Shown piece after piece: positions 49,201 to 60,120 of a stretch of DNA of 64,000 nucleotides (positions are counted from its first letter, which is position 1; every line of letters begins with the position of its first letter). Source of the stretch: Micromussa lordhowensis (lineage: Eukaryota; Cnidaria; Anthozoa; Scleractinia; Lobophylliidae); NCBI GenBank assembly GCA_964020085.1, contig OZ026604.1, positions 30,013,618 through 30,077,617 on the forward strand. Reading direction: 5' to 3'. The notes under the pieces are model-generated. The model did not search any database. It saw only the letters and a list, made by a program, of their open reading frames with translations, and was not told the DNA's origin. The position numbers and the translations under genes are program-made.

Positions 49201-52200
49201 ACTAAGGGTGTTTTTAGCAGGTTGTACTGTTGCTATGGTCACCAGTGATTGGGAAGTTTTTTTGATGCCATGATTTTGACATCAACCGATATAAGAGTGG
49301 TTATAATGACCCATCAAACTCTTGGAAAGTATTGGAAACTGTTTGGAGCCACCTTAAGTATAACTAAAAACAGACCTTTTTAGCTTTGGTGGTTTGTTGT
49401 CCCATTTCAGACCATGTGATGATACTCTTGAGAATTCTTGCTTTTAAACTTTCAAATCGTTGCGTGTATGAGTGAACTAAAAGAAAAATTCTCTAGAGAA
49501 TATCACGTGGTCTGTAAGAAAAGAATGCAAAAAAACTTAAAGAAAACTCATTTACTATAATTACATTGGAGACTGATAGTAGAATGTTCCCTTGGTATAT
49601 CATACGTTAGTATTCAAAACAATAGCAAAGCGCGCGAGTGACGTCATGACTCAGACAAGACTCAGACAAACAAACTGGAATGGCGGACGATTTTCCTGAA
49701 ACACTTTCTAAAACAGCCGGTGTTCCTAAAACACATTTTCGAAACGAAAACTTCACATAAATCCCCTCTAGTTCTCTCAGAGTACGCTGATGTTGTATGA
49801 GCCTCGTGGGGGATATAATCATTTGCATTCTATTTTTAGGCCTCGCGCGCTTCGCTATTTTTCATAAAATATTTGTGTGACTGTACATCGTGCTCGTGCT
49901 GCAGAAATATTTCCATGCGTGGAAGTACTTTGAGGAAAAACAACATTGACCAATGTTCATTTCTTTGCAGAGGAAATTGAAGGTAAATCAGCTTACCTGT
50001 TCAAGGCGACTCCCTTTGGAAAATAAAAGATGACAGGCTGAAATAGGCTGTCAGTAAGAGAAATAATGATACAAAAGAGAACTCCAAATGAACTGTGAAA
50101 TGACTTACCTGTTATGTCACTGGCCATTGTTATCAGGGCTTTATCGTTTCTCAGCGTTACCTCCTCCACCTCTCCACCGCTCATTACTTCGATAAAGTTC
50201 GTCACGCACTCTTCGGTAGTCGACGCACTCAGCCCACAAACGAGTAACTGATTCCGCTGAAATTGAGACTGTTCTTTTGCATTTGATCCAGCCTGACCAG
50301 CGGTCTGGTCACCACTCTCCGCGACACTCGACAAGCTCTCCGCACGCCTCATCCCTCCCCGACCACGCCCTCTGTTACCACTATCCCGAGGCCTCCCACG
50401 GTTTCCTTGAGAGCGTCTGTTTGGATTATCTCCCCCAAAGGGACCCAGTAGAGAGTCGTCATTGGCTCTGCGTCTCATCGCATTGCTGTCGGCGAAGTCA
50501 GACGGTTGCAATGGAGTTGCAGTTCTTCCACGAACTTCCCTCCTTCGTTGATTCTGGCCTCCTCCTCTCTCTGTATAACGCTGCCTTTGGTTGAATTGAA
50601 GCTGATCATCACCATAAGAAAACTGATCGCCATAATGGAAATCTTCGCCAGGTGTCTGGAAATTACTGCCTCTTCCCCTGTAGCCTCGAGCCCTGTTCTT
50701 TGGCTTCGGTTTCGGTGGTTGACCTCGACCACCCCGATATCCCTGTCCTCTTTGAGATTGGAAGGCGTCCTCGTAACCAAAGCCACGATCCTGAGGTAAT
50801 CCCATATAATTATCTCTGAAACCTTGGTAGTCGCTTTGGCCTTGTGCAAAACCGCCTCTGGGAACTCCCCTTGGTGCTCCACTTGGCCTTCCTCTGAACC
50901 CTCCTCTTTGCCTTGCATTTTGACCTCGATTACCTTGGCAACCGCCCCTGCTTTCCGCCCTGATGTCGTCAAAGCTACGTCTTCTCGAATCGCGTATCTC
51001 TCCATGTTCCTTGGGCATGTCATTGTCGCTTGCAAATCTACTTCTCTTCTTTTTTCCTCGGAAATTCTTCGGCTGATCAGCTCCTCTAGACCTTGTTTCC
51101 TCTCCGGCACCTGACAGAGGTTTGGCTTCCTCTGGGTTTTTGAATATGTCCGACGGATTTTCCATATCTTGAAATTCCTGTAGCCGCTGACTTGCTATTC
51201 CAACGTTTCCATTGACATCGTCGCGATTTAGAACTCTTCTGATTAGGACTGGTGGTAAACAGCTGAAGATTTCTTCAAGCTTTTTTATTTTTTCTTCCAT
51301 CTCCTCGGGGTCTTCGTCTTTTACGTTCGTGCTAGTAGCAGATGAAAACTCCGCTGTCAAATTGTTTTCAGCCTTCCCTTCCACATTGCCATCTTCTGAC
51401 TCAACAAAGCGACTGACGTCAAAATCATCTTCCTCTTCTCGGAAATCTTCGTCTTCTTCGTCGTTTTCTTCAAAGCCATCCTCTGTAAATCAAAGTTTGT
51501 CAGTTAAAATATGTTTTTGTAACGTGATGGTCACTCATATACATGTGTGAAAAAAATCAAAAATCAAAATCATCTTCAATCAAAAGAAAGGTAACCTTGG
51601 TAATGATCAAAAACTAAAAAAACCTCGATCAGATCTTTGAGATTGTCGAAAATTGAGACAGAACAGGCGTCATGTGACTGAATTCCTCTAGAAATCCCGA
51701 GGGACAAAGGGATCCCACGCGTTAGACTGTGTCTCTTTCATATCGGCGCTCGATGTTTTAAAGAGATGGCTGTTCGGCCATTATGTTTTGGTTTTTATTG
51801 CGTTTTGATTACATAGCACAGTGCATTCGTCTGTTTACCAGTCAGTTTTTGGGCCACTGTACTGTTGTCAGCTCGACATTTTACCGATTATGATAATTAC
51901 GATGTGATGTGACGTACAGACTGAATATGTTCATGAATAAATATTTTGGAGATAATTCTTTCCTCAAGGTATTAGATGTATTTATCAAAACTTGATGGCT
52001 AGTATCAAGGTTTATTTTGGATGTTTTAGCCGTCACCTAATTAAGTAAAAATGATAGCAGTTTCAGAAAATAAAAAATTCGGTTTCGGATACGTTACTTC
52101 CGGCTTGAGAAATAAATTTCCCCTCCACAAACTAAGGGGATTACCCTTTAACGGGGGCGACAAAACGACGTTACTTTTAAATAATACATACGAGAAAAGA

Positions 52201-52557
52201 AGGGAAAACTAAAATTAACAACGAGCATTGCGTGATTTTCAAATTTTAAACGCTTAGTCCACGCAGAACGTTACAATCATTACGGGAACTGGGTAGTTCT
52301 TGAATGTATTCTATAATGCAACGAAAACATACTGACAATATACTGTACAGAGCTGACTGACACAAGCGAAATAAATCCCTTTTGTAGCTTAAAATAGTTT
52401 AGCAAACCTTTCAGCAAAATCAAAAGTAATATCTAACCAAATGTCCGCTCACTGCACTGCTGTCGAATAATTCTATTGCATGGCGAAACACATATAACTA
52501 CATTCTTACATGACCTTCGAATTTCACTCACTTACTATAATAAGTAGTGTTGTCCAT
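39426..52557 (-). CDS. PARP14-like multidomain protein (PARP locus B), eight exons
   Basis: Exons: 52557-52536, 51482-50109, 48920-48687, 47578-45825, 44248-44075, 43748-41729, 41175-40861, 39700-39426. All are in phase, giving 6168 nt and 2055 aa. Domain order: acidic start; CUE-like helical segment (73-111); RG/RGG-rich tract (about 130-400); RRM-like modules (415-465 and 466-560); KH-like helical/strand region with an acidic tail (to about 1110); three macro domains (about 1110-1260, 1290-1440, 1460-1620); WWE (about 1785-1860); PARP catalytic domain (1860-2055). The PARP part keeps His in RQLFHGTDA, Tyr in GVYFARDAQYS and ends QCYPEYLITF. PARP14-class enzymes mono-ADP-ribosylate targets; macro domains bind or remove ADP-ribose. 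The start is the ATG at 52557 in a 22-base coding exon with GTAAGT after it. The CUE-like and RGG parts are unusual additions to the PARP14 plan. Confidence 0.88.
40229..40300. repeat. (TTA)n microsatellite after a retroelement-like tail
   Basis: TTTAATAAAGTTATTATT and further TTA repeats, in the last intron of PARP locus B. A second, shorter run lies at 40500-40526. Confidence 0.85.
40529..40648 (+). mobile_element. 3' end of a LINE ORF2
   Basis: A short open piece reads TDWNSIPSNIMHASSLSPFK and then SYLLDHLCQF before a stop. This is the typical C-terminal motif (WNSLP...SLxxFK) of LINE reverse-transcriptase proteins. The rest is lost. It lies in the last intron of PARP locus B, antisense to it. 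Confidence 0.7.
40861..41175 (-). CDS. exon 7 of PARP locus B: first half of PARP domain
   Basis: It starts after TTCTAG with ALPKHWTPMP and includes VQKIERVQNPHLYQSY, MVRKQKMDKD and the NAD-binding His in RQLFHGTDAKNV, ending NRSFCGVHG|GTGAGT. The same exon, with the same phases, occurs in loci A (32127-32444) and C (56209-56541). Confidence 0.88.
41729..43748 (-). CDS. exon 6 of PARP locus B: macro domains 1 (end), 2, 3 and WWE
   Basis: The exon opens with the end of macro 1 (IAFPVIGTGKLGFP). It has two more full macro domains: one with VLQGDLCQETTDAIVNI and SIPAIGTGAFGM, one with VVNSDLTQEKTDAIMNI and SIPSVGTGGYGL. The two share about half their residues, which suggests internal duplication. 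The NAAN motif typical of active ADP-ribosyl hydrolases reads NINSKD or NINSTD, so binding is likelier than hydrolysis. A KH-like stretch and a WWE domain (IEWSYEIRGSKMVFGRK, GEQFVIDLKAKTG) follow. The donor is GAAG|GTTGGT. Confidence 0.85.
45586..45690. mobile_element. MITE with TAGGCTCGATTTCC ends
   Basis: Ends TAGGCTCGATTTCC and GGAAATCGAGTCTA are near-perfect inverted copies with CCGCT/AGCGG further in. The flanks CAGGTGGAC and AGGGTGGAC match at 7 of 9 positions, compatible with an aged 9-bp duplication. It lies in intron 4 of PARP locus B. Confidence 0.75.
45825..47578 (-). CDS. exon 4 of PARP locus B: KH-like region and start of macro domain 1
   Basis: Residues about 544-1128. It finishes the RRM-like module (MERVLARYEEKPH ... 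LSIRIYHEFL) and then has several alternating strand/helix blocks with Lys and Glu, resembling the KH-like repeats of PARP14. An acidic run (GSDDNDSDVDDGDEDD) precedes the first macro-domain strand (GHKISWRPGNIETEK). I end the exon at GAGAAG|GTGTGT, which joins in phase to ADVLVSSVG in exon 5; the frame stays open about 100 bases further but without macro similarity. Confidence 0.75.
48280..48545. repeat. repeat with recurring AATAAGCGCCCC motif
   Basis: Variants of ATAAGCGCCCCCA recur at least five times between 48290 and 48500, and GGCGCCTCGGGCGC ends the block. It lies in intron 3 of PARP locus B. Confidence 0.6.
48687..48920 (-). CDS. exon 3 of PARP locus B: RRM-like module
   Basis: 78 aa with an RRM-like layout: strand TSIVVSGISDD, helix HDAIELHFESRRN, strand VKTVHYVPKSG, strand GRAVVVFEDP. 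Such RRM-like modules stand at the N-terminus of PARP14 and PARP10. Junctions are TATTAG|AT and GAGAG|GTTTGT. Confidence 0.75.
48996..49353. mobile_element. TTAA-flanked MITE
   Basis: Ends GGTGGCTGAAAACAGTTTC and GAAACTGTTTGGAGCCACC are imperfect inverted copies; TTAA stands directly outside on both sides (48992-48995 and 49354-49357). It lies in intron 2 of PARP locus B. A related left end is seen near 21759 and a related right end near 61735. Confidence 0.75.
50109..51482 (-). CDS. exon 2 of PARP locus B: CUE-like, RGG tract, RRM-like start
   Basis: It codes for residues 8-465. The part KLEEIFSCLPPVLIRRVL ... NGNVGIASQRLQEF fits the CUE/UBA pattern (short helix, Phe-x-x-Leu-Pro, then a Leu-rich last helix), which in other proteins binds ubiquitin. 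The following 270 residues are rich in Arg, Gly, Gln, Asn and Tyr with many RG, RGG and RGR motifs, typical of RNA-binding or condensate-forming regions. The exon ends with an RRM-like first strand (NQLLVCGLSAST) and EEVTLRNDKALITM. Confidence 0.75.
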
Positions 52558-54214
52558 TGCCGATGAAACTGTAAAAATCTCTCTCCAATGGCTTTAATAC
52601 CGGGGAAAGTTCTAAATGGAAGCGTGGAGTTACATTTTAGTAACTTTGCAGAAAGTGAAACTTACCATAATGACAATATTTATAACATTATAAACGTAAT
52701 GCCAAAATTGAAATCAACGTTTAACCCGGCCTCGCCAACAGTCGTTCCCGGAAGGTTGACCGGACAAATAGCTACGGCTTCATGAGTCTTAATCACTTCT
52801 GCAAGCGTGTTAGTGAAACTAGTAAGCATATAATATATTTGTTACAGAGGAAACAAATTCATCTGCTTCGTTCGTATTAAAGCATATATATATCTAGTGA
52901 ACACAAAGCGACTTGATGATAAAGTAAGGCTAAAATCTTCCTTACAGATCCTTAATAACTTACCTCTGATCTGTATAAACTTGCAACTGGTCGGTTTTAA
53001 TACTTCTTAAGAAAGAAAACCAACCTAAAATTTGCCGTGTTGCAGTTTCACTTTGGGTTTTTGAATGAAATTATCGTCTGGAATAGACACTTCCGGCTTT
53101 CTAGGAAAAATACCAGGACAACAAGAGACTGGGAACGAGCCAAGTCACTATAACGGCAATCGACTTCCGCTTCCCTCTAATGAAGAAAAAAAACCTGTCT
53201 TTCTAGTATTTACAGTATATTGGGCAAAGTATGAGCCTAACTGAGAATGACAAAGTTAAGAACAAATTTAGTTTCTGTTTGTTATTTAGAGAAAGGGGTT
53301 GAAACTGGCAAAATCCACTAGCTGCCCAGAAGTGTACAATACCTCGACCTCCTCAAAAATAGAATTAAAATCACAACCAGAGGGTGCTATAGCGGAGTCT
53401 TTGTTCACACTATTTGCATTACTGTCATAAACGCTTCAATCTCTGACTGAGCTATAATGTTCAGCTTTCAATATTGAGATAATGAGAGGGTATGGAACGA
53501 AGAACTTCGGAGCCCGGTGTATTAATCCCCTTGTTCGTGACACGGATTTAAAAGCTCAAACTTTTGCAACGAATGTATGGTCCTAGTGTGGACCCATAAG
53601 CGCTTTTGCCTCCCAGAAATGTTGCTGTTTTTAAAACCACAATGATATAAAAAAATTATTAAAAATGTCGGGAGTCAGTTTTTGTCTTGCATGAGGTTTC
53701 GTCACGAGACTATGGTTTCATCTAAGGTCGTATGCTATCAGCGGAGGTCCCCTATGTTTATTCAGAGATAGTTTCCTTGAGATAAAAAGATGAAAAGAAA
53801 AGTGAAGATACACGGTAAAAAAAGGTCCAACACAAGTCTGGGAGAACGCAGGATGACAAAACGTTTAGCGCGAGTTACGGGATTAAAATACTTCGACGGG
53901 AGCGGGATCTGCTCATTTTAACACTCGGGATGCGGGATAGTTTTAAAATTGACAGCAGGATGCGGGAAGAAAAGCAGTAAATCGTACCGGGTTTTGGACG
54001 TGACGAGTAGAACTGCGACTTTAACCGGGCGGGATCGGGATAAACAGTCTGATTGCGGCGGGTTGGCGGGATTGAATAGTAGCGGGATGCAGGATTGATA
54101 AACCAGTAAGAGTAAAACGTACGTAAGCTTTATTTAATGAGAGTGACACCAGTGGCATGTATACAAAATGGAAACTGTTGACGCTTTTCAATAAAATATC
54201 ACTAATTAACCACA
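52558..54214. other. intergenic upstream of PARP locus B
   Basis: This should contain the locus B promoter just above 52557. No gene is recognised. Confidence 0.45.
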
Positions 54215-54218
54215 TTAA

Positions 54219-54570
54219 GGCGGGGGTCCACCTGAAAGCCGTATTTTGGCTTGGTATTATGTTCTTAATGCAAATATCTCGTTTACGTTTCAAGCAATCA
54301 AGAATCTGTTCACTCATTACACACATCTATGTTTTGCGCCGTTTTGTAAATTTTTTGGTGATTTTTAGGTTTATTTGGAGACAGATAGTTTTTCTCAAAG
54401 GATTAGTAAAATTTATGGAAATAGGAAATTTTGAAGATTTGGTGTTGTTTTAAAATTAGAGTTTGAAGTTAAAAATTGATAGATACATGGTGTTCCATAA
54501 CCTTTTCTCCCCCTTTCAATCTCTCTTTAAACTTCCTCAAATTTCACTTTAATTCAGGTAAACCCCCACC
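54219..54570. mobile_element. TTAA-flanked MITE with GGCGGGGGT ends
   Basis: The left end GGCGGGGGTCCACCTGAA and right end TTCAGGTAAACCCCCACC are imperfect inverted copies, and TTAA flanks both sides (54215-54218, 54571-54574). A related left end occurs at about 47640. Confidence 0.75.
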
Positions 54571-54574
54571 TTAA

Positions 54575-55095
54575 GGCCCTGTTTACAAGGAGAGAGGGTT
54601 ACCCTAGCAAGCGGGTTACCCTAGCACGCACACATTTGTTCTTATTTTCTTCGTCGTGTTTACAAGGCGGCCAGGGTTACCCGGGTAGGAGGGTTACCCT
54701 ATCTACGTGCTAGGGTTACCCTAGCAAGCGGGTTAACTTTTTCCCTTGTAAACACTCCAGGTAGGGTTAACCCGCCTACCCGGGCTATCTCTATTTTGGC
54801 CCTCAAAAGCAAAATATGATCACAATACCGACAAAATCAGCGAATTATGACCCAGAAAACATCAAGTTCTTTCACAGTTTGTCATAAGTTTGCTTTGGAA
54901 ATAAATTATTTTCCAGTTTTGTTATCTGTTCGTGCTTTATTTGCAAGGTTACCGAAGCGTAACAAGCGTAAAGTTGTCTCGGGCAGTAGGGTTACCCTAC
55001 CTGAAAATTTTGCTTGTAAACCCGGGCTATCTTTTAACCCTCTTGCTAGGGTTACCCTGGCAGTAGGGTTACCCTACCTGCTTGTAAACAGGGCC
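54575..55095. mobile_element. PIF/Harbinger-like MITE with internal AGGGTTACCCT units
   Basis: The ends GGCCCTGTTTACAAG and CTTGTAAACAGGGCC are perfect 15-bp inverted repeats. TAA flanks both sides (54572-54574 and 55096-55098), the 3-bp duplication of PIF/Harbinger elements. The interior holds about nine copies of the near-palindrome AGGGTTACCCT in two clusters near the ends. Confidence 0.85.
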
Positions 55096-55505
55096 TAACA
55101 AACTTCGAAAGTTTGACAAAGTTGATACATAAAAGTGTGAGCCCTGAAGGCCGACCTTGACAAATATAAAAGCTACAAATACTACTTACAGTGTAAAAAA
55201 TAACTTGCGATAGAAATGACTTCATTCGATATCATAAGAGACATTACTGGTAAACTAAATAGCATCAGTAAAAATTAAATCAGTTGATTAAAACGCGTGA
55301 TTAAAACGCGTGAGTGGTATTGTACTTTGCCGTGATTTTAGTGAGAGAATTTTCCAGACAATTAGCATTACCACCGCAAGGAAGATAGGTCATTACATCT
55401 ATAAAGCAAATATCATGCCCGAGCATTATATACGCGAATTGCCGTGGTGAAAATGTGCCACCAATTTTGCAAAAGTAACTCAATAAATTGACGTTATTTT
55501 CCATC

Positions 55506-58500
55506 CTAGAAAGTAATAAGATATTCCGGGTAACATTGATTGTCATAATATGTGACAAAGATTGAAGGGATCTTCGTGTCATCCACCATGGAATCAAACA
55601 GGATCTCTGGCTGCTCGGAGTTTATGGGCGGAGGCTTCTTCATGCTCGAGCTCCCTTTACAATATCGCCCAACCAGGACCCGGGCGAGGTACATAACCCT
55701 CCGACGGCCACCAGTGAAGCTCACTGAATATGAGGCATCTCTGGCAAAGTACACTCCGGCTCCGTATAGAGCTCCTGAAGTATAGACGTAAACATGATTT
55801 TATTCTGTATCTACTTTTAGATTCTGGGACGGATCTAGGGGTGGGGGCTCTGGTGTTCAGTCAAACCACCTAAAAATCGAGACACTACAACACGCTGACT
55901 TGGGCTCAGAATGCCGGAAATCCCATTTCCGAGGACCTCGATTTTAAACTTTTTTCCGGGATGCTAGCCTGTGTACAGCTGCCCCTCCCCTCAAAAAAAT
56001 CGGGGAGGGGGCGGCTGTACACAGGTTGGCATCCTCCCGACCCCCCTTCGGCCTTCGGCGCTCCGTATCTCGAATCCCATTCTTTAAAATCCTGTATGAG
56101 TCCCTGAGATTCGTGGGAATGTGCAACCCACACTTGAAAATGAAATAGATGATTCAATTCTCGTTGTTTCTAAAACTTATCATTGACTGAATTCCATAAA
56201 TTCCTCACCGTGTACAGATCCTGTAAAACTCCGGTCAAATCCCTGAGTGTTAATTTTCGTAACGTTGCGTGAATTTGTCCCATGAAACAATTGCCTCTCG
56301 TTGTTCACATGAGGGTTGTCACGGTCCATCTTTAGTTTGCGTAGTTGGTAAGCCTGGTAGAGATAAGGATTTTGGATTCGCTCGATGCTTTTGATTTTCT
56401 CGAAATGAATGGTTTTATGAAATTTGTTCTCAACCTCCTGGTACTCAGCCGACGAGCTCGATAGTTCTATCAGATGAACGGTGACATCATCTCCCTTGTT
56501 ATCACGTGGTGTCGGTGTCCAATTCATAGGCAGCACGTTTTCTGTGGACCAGTAAGAAACGATACTACATTAAGAACAGGCCCCAGTTGTTCGTGTTGTG
56601 TTCAAACGCCCAAATAACGAGGCTTTCAGTGGATTAAAACGGCCGACCGAACTTTATTGTAACTAACCTACAACTACATTATACATGTTTACTTGATTAT
56701 TTATATCAAGCGTCCGCCCGTGAGAATCGCGTGTTTACAAAGACGGTATTGCGTAACCGCACATACTATATTACGTAACCGCACATTCTAACGGTTCCTA
56801 TTGGATTCCTATTGTTGATAAATAAATAATTAACACTATAACAGTTCGAAGACTACTCTCATCGTTGGTGACACGGGCAACGCTATCCGGGCTACCAATC
56901 CTAGTTTGTCTTAAGTGTGCTCTAAGCTAAGAGATTATAATCATATACTCTTGTCTAAACAAGTGCGGGTTTTCATCTATTATGCTATCAACTGAGCCAT
57001 CATAAAGAGTATAAAAGCGCAACTTGAAGTGCATGTCATTCCAGTTCGAGACTCATTGCTAAACCTTCTGTGTTTTCATCTACTCTCGAATTCAAACAGA
57101 ATAAAGCTTTTTACATTTTATTTCTTGTCTCGTGAAATCTTTTGTTACCTCTTCTCCACAGATCTTGTTCCTCGAAGTTCTTCTTTGCCTTTTTGGTTAG
57201 CTGAGCCTGTTTTGGTGGCAACGGTGGAGGAATTCTCAGCTGAGCTTGTTTTGGTGGCAAAGGCGGCGGACATGTGAGCTGAGCCTGTTTTGGTGGCAAA
57301 GGTGGCAGAATTGTGAGCTGTGCTCGTTTTGGTGGTAATGGCGGCGGTATTGTTAGCTCTGCGCGCGGGGCGGATGTTGAGGGCATTGGCCATGCAAGTA
57401 GTGGGGATGGTGAGGACGTTTTTTTTTTTTTTGTTGTAAATGTGGTGGGGATGCTGAGGATGTTTGTTGTAAATGTGGTGGGGATGGTGAGGATGTTTGT
57501 TGTACATGTGGTGGGGATGGTGAGGATGTTTGTTGTACATGTGGTAGGGATGGTGAGGATGATTGTTGTTCATCTGGTGAAGCTGTTGGCGGAGCTGACG
57601 TATCCTTCGGTGTTAGTGACGCTTCTCGCAACTCCTTGAAGCTCTCATTGTATTCTGTTAAGTCAAAAGATTGTAAAAAACATTTTTTTGTTATAATTTC
57701 TACTCCTACTAGATCAGTGATGTATACTTAAAAAACTCTCGGGAACAGAGTGCATTGCCGCTGTTTGCTGACTTTAATTGTCAATCCGCGGAGGAGGAAT
57801 AATAGGCAACTGGCAACAAGTGGCCGTACAGTCAGAACAAATCGCTCATATCTTTTAGATGTAAAATCACAGGTGAATTCTTTAGTTGTGGAGCAGAGTC
57901 AAACATCGGTTATTAAGGCAACTAGCTCCTCCCGGTCTGACTTTGTTATCATCCATTTTCCATTCGTAAAGGCAAATAATTATCTCAGCAAAATGGCGAG
58001 CTTTTTTCTAGTCCCAAGATTTATAACATTTAGCTTCCAGTGACAACAGGGGAAAAGACGGCCGTTAAAATCTACAAACAACGCTCCTCAAAACTGCTCA
58101 AATATGTTAAAAACTCGAAACTTACCACTGATTTTCAATCAAATATGAAACCGAAAGTCGCCTGCTCTTTTTTTGCGTTCCGCTTTACGATTGAATTATT
58201 TTCTCTTCTCTCTCGTTTTCCTCGATCCATGCAAAAACAACCTCTCCTGTTCAAAATACGATCGTTTTACGAGTATCGGTGTAATCCTTACTGAAAGATT
58301 TCGGCGTCAATTTTCCGTTTGGGTGCCTTCTTAGCATTTGGAAAAGGACAAGACCTTTGCTTTTGTATATATTAGCTTACAATTTGTTGTCAGAAAAACT
58401 TCGAAATGTTCCCAGAAGTTGTGGTATATAAACAAACAGTTACAACCTGATAACAGCTATCAATCAGAGGTAACTATAGACAGCATTGCTTATCCTCGAT

Positions 58501-59258
58501 AACCTAAATGTTTCTTAATAAAAGGTCTCAAGGTCTCAAACATCAGATCTATCTGAAAACACAAAAAATGTACATTTTTCTCAAACTTGCCTTAATCTTG
58601 TTTACAGACCATAGAGCTTTTTCATGGAATCGGGCAGAGAGATTTTCCTAGAAGAAACTGTCAGTCAAATTGGCCAACTGATGATGTTTGTACGTTTTGA
58701 TCTAATTTTGCTCATGTCGCAAGTTAAAAAACATCCTTTTAGCGAAATGTAAGTTTCGAAGGCCCGGCAGTTTCGTTTTTATAAAACCTTTGTAGTACTA
58801 ATAAGTTCAGAAGTCAAGCCGTTTTTCTTATCCACGCTAACGTGGTTTTGCCGCAGGTTTTACAGTAATTTTGACCGCAATTTTTAATTTTATCGTGACG
58901 TTTGCACATTTGTAAATGTATTTTACATTGCTTAAAAACAATTCTCGGAAATTAAGGTCGTGTATGCGCATGCGCGTGATCGACCTGAAACAAACAACCA
59001 GCGAAATATAGCAAATAGGATGTAAAATAAAATGTGAGTTAGCCGGGAACCTTTTAAAATCTTGAAAAAAATCTTTCGATATGCGAGAGCCTTCCCGTTA
59101 GCCATTTGGTTGACTAATTTAAATTATGTAGACTGATTCTTACCATTTGGTTTCCGCCAATTTGGATCTGGTGCTGGTTTTTGCGGAACTGATGCCTTCC
59201 TTGCTGTTGTCTTGGTACACAGGGTTGCCTCAGTTTCCTCATTCGTCTCAACCGTCAT
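55506..59258 (-). CDS. proline-rich PARP protein (PARP locus C), four exons, poly-A frame problem
   Basis: Exons: 59258-59144 (MTVETNEETEATLCTK..., ending NWRKPN), 57654-57149, 56541-56209, 55774-55506. Exons 3-4 are a complete PARP catalytic domain: ENVLPMNWTPTP, His in RQLFHGTNS, Tyr in GVYFARDASYS, end QCYPEYLITF. Exon 2 is low-complexity: repeats of SSPSPPHVQQT in its first half and of PPPLPPKQAQLT in its second. The two halves are in different frames; the change falls in a 14-A homopolymer (57419-57432). The exon is one base short of the phase needed to reach the next exon. This may be a real slip, an allele or an assembly error. No WWE or macro domain is seen. The proline-rich segments could bind SH3 or WW modules (inference). 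Confidence 0.65.
55826..56110. repeat. nested inverted-repeat sequence in the last intron of locus C
   Basis: An outer repeat begins GGACGGATCTAGGGGTGGGG and resembles the element at 38238-38475. Inside it lies a hairpin (TAGCCTGTGTACAGCTGCCC ... GGCTGTACACAGGTTGG) at about 55965-56031. Confidence 0.55.
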
Positions 59259-60116
59259 CTCTCCAGGATTTCGTTGAAAATTTATTTAGATTTGTAATAT
59301 CACGCCTAGAATTGAGCCAGCTTATTCTACAATCGGAACAGGTTACGGCAGCGAAATGTGAAATTTAATAATGAAAATTTGATTTAGCTCTCCGTTTCAA
59401 TATTCCTTTCTTGAAGCGAATAGCTCGAATCTTCGACGAGTTGCGATGCGATGCGACGCGGTTCGAATATGTTGTATGTGGGGATTATTTGCCTGGATAT
59501 AAAACGCCACACAGCACGTGACGGTCATTCCTCAATTTGAATACAATACGTTCCATATTTACGTCTCTCCTTTACACTTCCTGTCCGACAAAACATTAGA
59601 TTTATCTGTCTGTCAAGTCCAGATATATTTTCATGCATTATTTTCATCATTTTGTTATGTAAAAAACCGTCGCTGCTTCTATGTGCGTTTCATATATTCA
59701 ATTATGCACCTGTCATAGCTTAAAATATACATCAGCAAAGGAGAGATGAGCTTTGATCAGCGTTGAAAATATAGCAGCGCTAGTCGGTTAGCGACCAAAG
59801 GCGATCAGTAACGGCTGAACCTCTATCTCCGAGAAACGTTTTGAAAAAGAACAATGTCTTGTCGAGGTTGCATGGTTCGTGTGTACTACAGGCATATACT
59901 CTCGATCGATACCCTTGATGGACATCCCGATTGATACTCGGTCGACACTCGATCGACGCTTGATCAACAGTCGGTTGACAGTCGGCGAGTGTCGACCGAC
60001 TCATAGGAAACGATCGGCTGTCGACTGTGACGTCGAAGGAGTGTCGATTGAGTGTCAACCGAGGTGTCGATCGAGGTATCGATGGAAGTATCGATCGACA
60101 CCCGACCGCGGATGCC
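59259..60116. other. upstream of PARP locus C, with a GTCGA-rich repeat
   Basis: The likely promoter of locus C lies just above 59258. The stretch 59899-60108 is built of irregular GATCGACA/TGTCGACC words (satellite-like). No gene is recognised. Confidence 0.5.
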
Positions 60117-60120
60117 TTAA

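Noticed and set aside
50475..51114. Long overlapping frames antisense or out of frame to the RGG exon
   Set aside because: They arise from the biased RG-rich composition; the spliced locus B frame explains the region.
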